Shown: piece after piece, positions 56,146 through 64,000 of the stretch | How positions within the stretch are numbered: position 1 is the first letter of the stretch | Layout: each line of letters begins with the position of its first letter | Source: Locusta migratoria | Lineage: Eukaryota; Arthropoda; Insecta; Orthoptera; Acrididae | Direction of reading: 5' to 3' | Assembly: GCA_026315105.1 (NCBI GenBank) | Contig: CM048744.1 | Location: 349,765,668-349,829,667, forward strand | DNA: 64,000 bases | Notes under the pieces: generated by a model | What the model saw: the letters and a program-made list of their open reading frames with translations, nothing else | What the model was told of the DNA's origin: nothing | Database searches by the model: none | Position numbers and translations under genes: made by a program

Positions 56146-56693
56146 CTGACGTCACACGAGAGCGCCGCGGCCTTCTCTCTAGGTGGTGGTGTTCGAATCC
56201 TCCCTAGGGCATGGATGTGTGTGTTGTCCTTGGGTTATTTTAACTTAGTTTAAGTAATTTTCAAGTTAGTGACTAATAACCCCGCAGTTAAGTCCCATAG
56301 ATTTACAAAAATTTGATATTTTTTTTAAATAATTAAAGTAACTTGTGTTTCATATCCCAGTGGAAACGGAGGAGCATTAGTTGTCAGAATTGTAGCTGTT
56401 TGTGATGTTATTCGAAACACACCAGGGATATTTATCAGGATTCGTCAGATCGCCGATGTTCATTCATGACCGTCAGTTTCAGCACAATTCTAGGACACAA
56501 TAGAATTATTACTTTCATTGTGTCAGTGACGGCATTTGCAGTTAACTGTAAGTAATGTAAAAAAAGAAGTACACTTTGTACTCCTGTTATCTTCGTAAGC
56601 TGGCTTCTCCGACTGCAGGTATCCCTGCCTCAAATTGTTCACTGGAACCTCCTCTATGCCCTGTTTCTTGCACGCGCTTATGTAAACACCCCT

Positions 56694-58337
56694 TATAAAT
56701 TATGTGTTACACAGTAGTCATCCGTAGGTTGAAGGTATTATTCGCCATAGCTGGATCAAAAGGAGGTAGCCAGGAAATGGGTAAACATAATCTATCGTTA
56801 ATAAACAATCCTCAAAGAACCGAGTACGCCTACATATGTTTCCTGTGTAGCAGTTAGTCGTATTGCGAGCTAAGTATCATATCTAACGATCAACACCAGA
56901 ATAGAGTGGGTTATGATTACTGTCAATCGAAAACTCAGGGACAGGAATGCATACAGTTAGTAGCAACCACATGGTAGCTAATTTGCACACATTAACAAAC
57001 GCAATAATATTTAAGCTTCTCTAGTAGCAAGTTCAATAGCAGAATGTAAATTGACTGAAGTGTTCTTCTCCTTCTTCATGAGTGGATTCAGATAATACTG
57101 GAAGGTTTCTCTTTAAAATGGTCATCTTTAATATCACATATAAACTTTGTTAAGCCAATAGCGAGGTAAAGCTTTAACATGAGCAACAGTCTGAATCAGA
57201 ATAAAACAGCTCCGTGACGTCAATGTAATGAAACCTCCCATCTACACTAAAATCCTCCCTTTTCAGCCACGATGAAATTAATTTTACGTCACAGAGAATC
57301 GTTTACTTTTATCGCCGATTTTTATGGTCTAGAATTTGCTCTTACCTCACAACGGATAACGCCTTTCTCTGGCAAATGTTTCAGCGTAGCCGAATCAGTA
57401 AAACATCATTTAAATCTAAATAAGATTGTGCTTGATCTGTTTGAGCTTAATTTGTAATAAAACGGTAATCTTGTCTGCCTTTGTTTACTGTGACAATGCG
57501 GGATTGAACTGAAGCAAGTAAAGTTTAATAAATGTCTCGGAAAATTTGATTACATGACTGTAAATTATTTAGTCGGATAATGATTTTCATTCCCGCGTCT
57601 CCCTTTTATTTACCTAAAGGGTCTTGTATTCTCTCAAAGTTATAGCGACAAATACGTTACAAAAGTCTACAATGAGGATTGAAGTTATTGGGACATATCC
57701 CACGTAATTTACAGCAGACATCTATTTTTAACACGATGAAATTTACGATGACAAAATTTAATTACGAAAGCCTAGTCCTGTTTCTGCTCATAAATGCTGG
57801 ATATTAATTTTTCCTCTACGACAGCGCAGCTACAATGATGACGCGTGCGCATAAATGAGTATAAAAAAATTACCTCAGCTAGTTACCGTTCTCCATTTAC
57901 AAAACCCATTAACAGAATATTTCCACATAAAGCAGCGACAGAGAGCAACATTGCTCTCACGATGCCTGCTTGTAATTCTCTTGACGGACAACTGGACTGG
58001 CGACTCACTCTAACAAGAAGCCACTGCTAACAGCTGAATGACGACTCTGCGGCAAAAAATGACAGAGTGCGGAATCGCCACTCAAATGTCTGCTCTGCCT
58101 CACACTGAGGTATTCTCATGTCGAAGATACTCAATGTTAACACATCAGATTATACAAAGGTGTATCTTATGTGGACACATGGAAACAGCAAATAAAATGA
58201 CAATTATTTTGATTCGATAGTAACTATAGTAAACTTAACAATTTGCCGTTTCTTTTTTCACATGATTAGCTCCACCATTTTCAATGTTACCCTATATCTC
58301 TTCTTCTGGAGAGCTTCAACTCGTTTACAACGACTAC
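56694..58337. other. 1.6-kb stretch, no recognised gene
   Basis: Short frames only; none with a domain I know. No SINE or TIR seen. Confidence 0.4.
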
Positions 58338-58339
58338 GG

Positions 58340-58533
58340 TTCAAATGTTTATAAAGCTTATGGGACTCAACTGCGGGGTCATCAGTCCCTAAACTTACAG
58401 ACTACTTATGAAGTAACTTACCCTAAAGACAGCACAAACAGCCATGCCCGAGGCAGGATTCAAACATCCGACGCGGGAGGCACAGCGATCTGCAGCGTGG
58501 CGCCCCAGACCGCTCGGCTACTCCCGCGCGGCT
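58340..58533 (-). repeat. tRNA-headed SINE
   Basis: TTCAAATGTTTATAAAGC tail, GGATTCAAACATCC B box (mutated), head CTCGGCTACTCCCGCGCGGC. Head type equals the SINE at 54634. No clear TSD. Confidence 0.88.
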
Positions 58534-58596
58534 ATAATCCTGTCCTTATCCATTATTTAGAGGTTTTGCATCAATTATTCCGTGTATCCTTACATA

Positions 58597-59997
58597 CACT
58601 CCTGGTCATTAAAATTGCTACATCACGAAGATGGCGTGCTACAGCCGCGAAATTTAACCGACAGGAAGAAGATGATGTGATATGCAAATGATTAGCTCTT
58701 CAGAGCATTCACACAAGGATGGCGCCGGTGGCGACACCTACAACGTGCCGACATGAGGAAAGTTTCCAACCGATTTCTCATACACAAACAGCAGTTGACC
58801 GCCGTTGCCTGGTGAAACGTTGTTCTGATGCTTCGTGTGAGGAGGAGAAATGCGTACCATTACGTTTCCGACTTTGATAAAGGTTGAATTGTAGACTATC
58901 GCGATTGCGGTTTATCGTATCGCGACAATGCTGCTGGCGTTGGTCGCGATCCAATGACTGTTAGCGGAATATAGAATCGGTGGGTTCGGGAGGGCAATAC
59001 GGAAAGCCGTGCTGAATCCCAACGGCTTCGTATCACTATCAGTCAAGATGACAGGCATCTTATCCGCACGGCTGTAACGGATCGTGCAGCCACGTCTCGA
59101 TTCCTGAGTCAACAGATGGGGACGTTTGCAAGACAAGAACCATCTGCACGAACAGTTCGAGGTCGTTTGCAGCAGCATGGACCATCAGCTTGGAGACCTT
59201 GGCTGCGGTTGCCCTTGACGCTGCATCACAGACAGGAGCGCCTGCGATGGTGTGCAGAACGACGAACCTGGGTGCACGAATGGCAAATCGTCATTTTTTC
59301 AGATGAATCCAGGTTCTGTTTCCAGGATCATGATGGTCGCATCCGTGTTTGGCGCAATCGCGGTGAAAGCACACTGGAAGCGTCTTTTTGTCGTCGCCAT
59401 ACTGGCGTATCACCCGGCGTGATGATATGGGGTGCCATTGGTTACACGTCTCGGTCACCTCTTGTTCGCATCGACGGCACTTTGAACAGTGGCCGTTACA
59501 TTTCAGATGTGTTACGACCCGTGGCTCTACCCTTCATTCGATCCCTGCGAAACCCTACGTTTCAGCGGGATAATGCACGACCGCATGTTGCAGGTCCTGT
59601 ACGGGCCTTTCTGGATATGAAAAATATTCGACTGCTGTCCTGGCCAACACATTCTCCAGATCTCTCACCAACTGAAAACGTTGGTCAATGGTGGCCGAGC
59701 AACTGGCTCGTAACAATACGCCAGTCACTACTCTTGATGAACTGTGGTATCGTGTTGAAGCTACATGGGCATCTGTACCTGTACACGCCATCCATGCTCT
59801 GTTTGACTCAATGACCAGGCGTATCAAGGCCGTTATTACGGCCAGAGGTGGTTGTTCTGGGTACTGATTTCTCAGGATCTATGCACCCAAATTGCGTGAA
59901 AATGTAATCACATGTCGGTTCTAGTATATTCGTCCAATGAATACCTGTTTATCATCTGCACTTCTTCTTGGTGTAGCAATTTTAATGGCCAGCTGTG
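58597..59997 (+). mobile_element. Nearly complete Tc1-like transposon
   Basis: Starts after TA (58595-58596) with CACTCCTGGTCATTAAAATT and ends TGTAGCAATTTTAATGGCCA-GCTGTG, a TIR of about 27 bp. 1,401 bp. The right TA is mutated. Confidence 0.93.
58828..59867 (+). pseudogene. Tc1 transposase pseudogene (DD34E)
   Basis: Starts MLRVRRRNAYHYVSDFDKG at 58828. In-frame stops follow early (in AAGGTTGAATTG and in GGAATATAGAAT). From about 59041 the frame is open to 59690: DRAATSRFLSQQMGTFARQ, RRTWVHEWQIVIFSDESRFC with the first Asp, SPGVMIWGAIGYTSRSPLV, FQRDNARPHVAGPV with the second, and SPDLSPTENVG with the catalytic Glu. A frameshift near 59690 sends it out of frame; it resumes as VPVHAIHALFDSM and RRIKAVITARGGCSGY with a stop at 59865-59867. 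The full length, about 345 codons, is normal for Tc1. Three or four lesions make it inactive but recent. Confidence 0.92.
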
Positions 59998-60010
59998 AAT
60001 TTTCATTTTA

Positions 60011-60706
60011 CAACGCGCGTCTGAGAAGTTCGCTGAATTGTCTCAGGAAATATAGGAAGCAAGAGTTACAAACAAATCCCTTTAATGACCATCAAAATAA
60101 CAACCATTGACTACAATGCACTTCTGACATTGTTTGTACAGCTGTTGGACCTGTCAGCAAACACTTCCTGTGGAATCGCTCAAAGTCCTGAGGATCTCCG
60201 CAACCGTTGCGAAACTTAGCTCGTCTGCTATCATTCTCAAAGACAATCGCCGATCATCCGCAAGCATTCGCCGCACTCGTTGCACGTTCGGATCGCCCGT
60301 CCACAATCAGTCCCAGATTGTGTACGGTCGATCCGAACGTGGCTCATCCTCGACACGTTCAATTCCGTCTCGGAAGCGTTTGTACCACTCAAAGATAAAC
60401 TTTTTCTTGCTGCTTCCACACCATTACTTGAACTGACATCCCATGAGTCTCTGTCGCCGTTTTGCCTAATTTGAAACAAAACGTAACTCGTTGCTCCATT
60501 TTGATCTCCATATTGCAGTCACACGAGTCCTCACACTGGCCCTGTTAGCTGAGTCGCAGCGTGAACCGCCGCTTCACTGCAGTGCTTTGCACGACAGGGA
60601 TCGCTTGTCGACATGTCTCTCAATGTGTATGCACGGGCACCTCATCCTCGCCATTGCAGTTTGTAAAAGATGGAACCACTCACCGAACTTTTCAGACGCA
60701 CCTTAT
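60011..60706 (-). mobile_element. Internally deleted mariner
   Basis: TIRs: left GCGCGTCTGAGAAGTTCGCT, right mirror of GGTGCGTCTGAAAAGTTCGG, flanked by TA (60009-60010 and 60707-60708). 696 bp, about half a full mariner. Confidence 0.85.
60110..60510 (-). pseudogene. mariner transposase N-terminus remnant
   Basis: Minus-strand start near 60508: MEQRVTFCFKLGKTATETHG is the HTH start of mariner (RxxIKFCFKLGKTATET). Later frames give RDGIERVEDEPRSD, NVQRVRRMLADDRRLSLRMI and ADELSF, the linker and second HTH. After that it joins short C-terminal sequence; all three catalytic Asp blocks are deleted. Frameshifts are present. A TIR-bearing, transposase-less copy of this kind could only move with help. 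Confidence 0.8.
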
Positions 60707-60709
60707 ACA

Positions 60710-61330
60710 TTTCCAATTCTACTTGGATGTGATAATTTTTATATGGTCCCTTCTTAAGCATTCTTTGACAGTTTATAAAATCTCAGTTCTGCCAACTAAG
60801 GCTGGTTTGTTGTTAAACTCCCTTCATTGTCAATTGTTTCTGGCTTTCGCGACATATTAATTCCTTCCATGATTAGGAAGCTCGCACCCAGAAGAAAGTC
60901 ACTACTAAAGATAGAAAACCGCCTGGTTTCTTAAGGGGACCACGCCGTGATTCAGGTCGTAAAATATCGATTTTCGGTTTTCAGCATATTTCGATAGATT
61001 AAGGTTTTATTTAAGTACTCTGAAAATGATTTACTAAATGCCTTTTTTTTTTTTTTCGAGCATTTAAAGATCATTTTCCTACCACATGTTGTTATGCGCC
61101 ACGCCCACTTTTTTGTCACCCACTTTTCTGCATATATTTTACATCTTTATATCCCCTACATTGTACGTCAGGGTGTCTATCTTTGAACTGCAACCGTCAG
61201 TATTCTTTTGTGTCTGCAGTTTGTAAATAACACACTTTCAAACACGCGGTTAGTTAAAGTGTGATTTGCGAATAGTTGTTATACTTACATTTGCAGTGCT
61301 TGTTTACGGGTGTTTTGTTGTGTTTATTGA
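60710..61330. other. Unassigned spacer
   Basis: No gene. AAGGGGACCACGCCGTGATT (about 60934) may be an element end, but no partner was found. A T run lies at 61047-61059. Confidence 0.35.
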
Positions 61331-61334
61331 AGGG

Positions 61335-61720
61335 GACGAAACGTAATACGTTTTCAAGAAACGACAATTTAGAGGTAACACGTGTAGAAAGCTTTCTGTA
61401 CAAGACGTTATGTCGCCTAGCAACGATGTTTCTTCAAATGTTCAAATATTTGTAGAGCTTATGGGACTTAACTACGGGGTCATCAGTCCCTAAACTTACA
61501 AACTACTTATGAACTAACTAATACTAAGGACGACACAAATATCCATGCCCGAAGGGGGATTCGAACCCCCGACCGCAGAGGCCGTGCAGTCCGTAATTTG
61601 CGCGCCGCAGTACCCTCGGCCACCGCGGCCGGCCCGATGTTTCTGGGAGTTGGTAGCCCTGTACAAGGCCAAACGTGCGGTGTCAGTGCGATCGGAAAAG
61701 ATAAGTAATTTAAGTAGAAA
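61335..61720 (+). pseudogene. Possible transposase N-terminal exon, split by a SINE
   Basis: One frame reads FKKRQFRGNTCRKLSVQDVM, then SPSNDVS up to the SINE, and GSW after it. A basic (K/R)RKxxGNxx start followed by a Ser-rich stretch is something I associate with some MULE-like transposases of animals. There are no catalytic motifs. The SINE TSD shows the two halves were contiguous. Weak support. Confidence 0.25.
61434..61634 (-). repeat. tRNA-headed SINE
   Basis: Complete copy with perfect 10-bp TSD CGATGTTTCT (61424-61433 and 61635-61644). Confidence 0.95.
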
Positions 61721-62174
61721 TAATACGTAGTTTAACACTATAAGTAGCTAAAAACATTTATTAGTGTGCTCTCAAAGCTTACCACTAAAGGTTTTTCCTT
61801 TATTCACGTATTGATCCAGTAATCACTAAAAGTTCGGTTTGCTTACAAACATCCTTGTTAGGCCTAAATGCCGAGTGTGCATATTTAGCAATTCACCGTA
61901 ATTTTAAGTGCATTTAACACAGTTACCTAACTAAATACATTTATTAGTGTCGTCTTCAAGGTTACCATTAAAGGTTCTTTTCTTTTTTCGCGCATTGTCT
62001 CAGTAATCGCGGTACATTCATAGGCCAAATTCGCGAGTGTGCAAATTTAGTGTTATACCGCAATTTTAAGTGCATTTACTAACAGCTTACACGTATTTTA
62101 GTGTCCTAAGCAAATCTAGTAACCCTTTGTATCTGTAGTTAATATATATTGTCGATATCACGTAAGTAACAATC
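61721..62174. other. Probable 5' untranslated region of the following LINE
   Basis: Two diverged copies of a block, ACATTTATTAGTGT, TTACCA, TTAAAGGTT and TTTTCTTTATTCACG (about 61757-61810 and 61938-61995), suggest tandem repeats ahead of ORF1. Confidence 0.4.
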
Positions 62175-62853
62175 ATGAACGCAATGTGTTTGAGATGCAG
62201 TAGGTTTGTTCGTTTTGGGTTTCAATGCAGCTGTTGTGACAAGTGGTTTCATTGGGGGGGGGGGGGATGTAGAGGTGTGGGAAAGAGGGAAGCAAACGAG
62301 TCTCTTCCTAGCTTCACAATTGACACAACCAACAGATTTGCCTTGCTACCACAGTCAAGTGAGGAAGAGGCTCCTTTAGAAGTAGGTGCATTTAGGAAAC
62401 AACAGACTTTCACAAGGAAACCAACGGTTTCAAAAAAGGTAGATAGTAGGAGGAAAGTTCTGTTGTTAGGAAGTAGTCATGGAAGAGGTGTGGGCCAGAT
62501 TTTGCAGGAAAAACTAGGTGACAGGTACCAGGTCACAAACTTTTTCAAGCCCAGTGCAGGTCTTAGCCAGGTAGTAGAGGATATAGGTTCCTTGTGTAAG
62601 GGTTTCACAAAACAGGAATGATCGACCCCAATAGAACCGCTCCGTCAGGAGAGTCTATACGGAGATTGATCAACTGCTTACGGCAGCTACACTGTCGGAC
62701 ATAGGTTTGGTTCCTGTTGATGCTATTGATAGGTGGGATTTCACTAGGCATGGCCTGCATCTCAATAGGAAAGCGAAGGGGAAACTAGCTGGGTTGATAG
62801 CAAAATTCTTAAGGGGGGTCACTGCAATTCATGGAAGTACTTTTTTAGGCTAA
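62175..62853 (+). pseudogene. LINE ORF1: PHD-like zinc finger and SGNH/GDSL-type domain, internally deleted
   Basis: MNAMCLRCSRFVRFGFQCSC then CDKWFHWGGGGC is a Cys/His finger like the PHD fingers in ORF1 of CR1/L2 LINEs. A run of 12 G (about 62255-62266) inside it is a likely slippage site. Then KVLLLGSSHGRGVGQILQE is the SGNH block I (GDSHGRG type, Ser kept), with AGLSQVVEDI after it. The frame ends at 62619-62621. A different frame resumes EINQLLTAATLSDIGLVPVD and DRWDFTRHGLHLNRKAKGKL, the C-terminal block with the catalytic Asp-xx-His. The middle of the hydrolase, where the GGTND-type block should be, is missing. The stop is at 62851-62853. Confidence 0.72.
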
Positions 62854-62858
62854 GATCA

Positions 62859-64000
62859 GTGTCCAGTGAGAAGCTGAGGCAGGCAGGTGCTAAAAATGTT
62901 GAAAAATCAAATGTTTCTCAGAAAAGTAAAGTAAAAAATAATGTTAGCATTTTTCACCAGAATATTGGGGGACTAAAGAATAAAATAGACGAACTTTTAG
63001 TTTGTTTAGATGATAAAGAAACTGATAATGTAATAGATACACTATGCCTGTCTGAGCATCACATTGTCACCGGTATGGAAAATGTGAATGTCTGTGGATA
63101 TAAATTAGTCTCAAATGTAAGTAGAGATAATAAAGATAAGAGGAGGAGTTGCCATATATGCCAAAAGCTATCACAGTGTAAAAAATTTAGAAACAAAAGA
63201 GTTTTGTGTAGAGCAGCATACTGAAGCATGTGCCTGCCAGCTTAAACTCAATGCGATTATCTTATAATTGTAGCAGTATATAGGTCCCCTTCAGGGAACT
63301 TACAGTTATTTCTGGAAAACTTGGATGCCTTGTTGTGCTATCTGTCAGATAGGGGGAAGTAAATTATTATTTGTGGTGATTTCAATGTAGATTCACTGAA
63401 AGAGTATAATAGGAAGAAAGACCTGGAAGTCTTACTTGGCTCATTCAATCTGACATCCGTTATTGTTTTTCCTACTCGGGTAGTAAAGGACAGCAGTACA
63501 TTGATAGACAACTTTTTTATAGACCAAGATACGTTTAACAACATAAATGCTTGTACCGTTGAGAATGGTCTTTCGGATCATTGTGCACAGCTAGTAACAG
63601 TATATGACATAGCTCCATTCAATAATTCGAAACAGTCCACCAGAATTGTGCGCTCGATTAATGACTTAACTACTAGAAATTTCAAAGAAAGTCTACAACA
63701 GTTAGACTGGGATGAGGTTTATAAGGAACATGATGTTAATTTAAAATATAATTTATTTCACGATATATTTGTAAGTGTATTCGATAACTGTTTCCCCAAG
63801 AAATTAGTAAAATTTAATTCTAAGAAACCATGCAAAAAACCATAGTTTACTAAAGGAATAAAAATATCGTGTAACCGAAAAAGGGAACTATATCTGTCCG
63901 CAAGAAAGAGTAATAACCCAGAAACAATAAAATATTATAAAAGCTACTGTGCTACATTAAGAAAAGTTATTAAAAAATCAAGAAGCATGTGCATCATGTC
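62859..64000 (+). pseudogene. LINE ORF2: APE-type endonuclease, partial
   Basis: NNVSIFHQNIGGLKNKIDEL is the endonuclease start (HQNIRGLxxKxDEL), followed by TLCLSEHHI with the catalytic Glu. A frameshift and stop occur near 63160-63224. It resumes with VYRSPSGNLQLFL, IIICGDFNVDS (catalytic Asp and Asn), then SSTLIDNFFIDQ and ENGLSDHCAQLVTVYD, the terminal SDH block. A linker follows to a stop at 63843-63845; then GIKISCNRKRELYLSARKSN, typical of the segment before RT. The nuclease residues survive, but frames are broken. It nicks target DNA to prime reverse transcription. Confidence 0.82.

Larger units (their letters stand above)
54708..56188. mobile_element. THAP/P-like TIR DNA transposon in the SINE B box
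   Basis: Terminal inverted repeats of about 50 bp: CCACCTAGAGAGAAAGCCGC to GACGTCAGGCAGAGTA at left, mirrored at 56138-56188 with about 4 mismatches. The repeat continues inward as TAGGGCACCTGTATATAGAC at left, but is displaced on the right by a palindromic MITE. The flanks repeat GTTCGAA (left about 54692-54699, right about 56191), consistent with an approximately 8-bp TSD inside the SINE B box. Length is about 1.48 kb, so it is internally deleted. Confidence 0.82.
54634..56328 (+). repeat. SINE split by a THAP-type transposon
   Basis: Perfect 10-bp TSD ATAATTAAAG (54624-54633 and 56329-56338). Head GGCGCGGGAGTAGCCGAGCG at the left. After the insertion it resumes GTTCGAATCCTCCCTAGGGC at 56190, with body and tail AAAAATTTGATATT. 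Confidence 0.92.
52313..56500 (+). pseudogene. IS630/Tc1-like transposase pseudogene in four pieces
   Basis: Piece 1 (52313-52556): RRTQETGLLERRNKGPGNKR, then, after a frameshift, TSRIARELGAIHSNV and RMLHEQQ, a helix-turn-helix. Piece 2 (53915-53978): DFVPRIRLC and LPQQW, matching a PRxxFCxWLLQQ motif. Piece 3 (54164-54633): WIEKPDFLQVVLFTDEASFD with the first catalytic Asp, NSYV, then VQHDGVPLNFSMDVRNHLS with the second Asp, FPGRWIGRRGAIIWSAGPP and LNPLDYFLWG with the third. Piece 4 (56339-56500): CFISQ/HIPVETEE, CDVIRNTPGIFIRIRQ. Frameshifts and stops occur throughout. Gaps coincide with the SINE boundaries, and TSDs at the joins confirm it was one gene. Confidence 0.82.
51358..56693 (+). 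mobile_element. Old TIR DNA transposon expanded to 5.3 kb by nested insertions
   Basis: Left terminal region (51358-51429, resuming about 51635-51650) mirrors 56591-56693: CACTGAACAATTTGAGGCAG and AGTCGGAGAAGCCAGC occur in both, reversed. In between lies a Tc1/mariner-superfamily transposase cut into four pieces. Insertions: SINEs at 51430 and 51792, SINE plus LINE at 52557, SINE at 53979, and SINE plus THAP element plus MITE at 54634. Removing them leaves about 1.6-1.7 kb. Confidence 0.75.
62175..64000 (+). mobile_element. CR1-like LINE, 5' half; continues beyond the window
   Basis: ORF1 (zinc finger plus SGNH hydrolase-like), then ORF2 with APE endonuclease. The RT would lie past the window end. 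Confidence 0.82.

Overview
This is eukaryotic, almost certainly insect, intergenic DNA built nearly wholly from transposable elements (TEs). I could not support a single host protein-coding gene, tRNA or rRNA gene. The best guess for the organism is an orthopteran with a large genome (grasshopper or locust, Schistocerca-like). That rests on about 26 copies of a short tRNA-headed SINE, which from memory I associate with such genomes, and on the mix of CR1-like, RTE and Penelope elements with Tc1, mariner, piggyBac, pogo, hAT and THAP/P-like DNA transposons. The species call is an inference that I could not check.

Layout. 0-10 kb: remnants of a DDE transposase, an RTE LINE, a THAP-type TIR element (4.57-5.76 kb) and a hAT C-terminus, plus three SINEs with clean target-site duplications (TSDs). 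10-13 kb: a pogo/Tigger fossil, then a Tc1 element split by a SINE. 14.8-19 kb: a Penelope-like element with a GIY-YIG domain split by a SINE, followed by a four-level nest of LINE, piggyBac-like element, mariner and SINE. 21.9-34.3 kb: CR1-like LINE copies, one of them split by a complete 9.9-kb Ty3/gypsy LTR retrotransposon (22370-32287) with near-identical LTRs. Its Gag and Pol are in one frame, separated by a single UGA followed by CUAG. 35-43 kb: SINEs, a further LINE copy (39.1-40.7 kb), microsatellites, local duplications and long stretches with nothing recognised. 43-51 kb: SINEs, an internally deleted Tc1 inserted in a SINE tail, a second SINE family, an RTE fossil carrying a large hairpin, and fold-back elements. 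51.36-56.69 kb: one old TIR DNA transposon swollen to 5.3 kb by at least seven later insertions, including a THAP element that itself holds a palindromic MITE. 58.3-64 kb: a SINE, a nearly full-length Tc1, an internally deleted mariner, another SINE, and a CR1-like LINE (zinc-finger/SGNH ORF1, then APE endonuclease) that runs off the window.

Almost every coding sequence is a pseudogene with stops and frameshifts. The TSDs and TIRs let the insertions be ordered: SINEs are usually the youngest layer, and the LTR element is also young. The genes do not form a pathway; the interest lies in the stratigraphy, in the gypsy Gag-stop-Pol junction, and in TIR or fold-back elements that may be poorly described.
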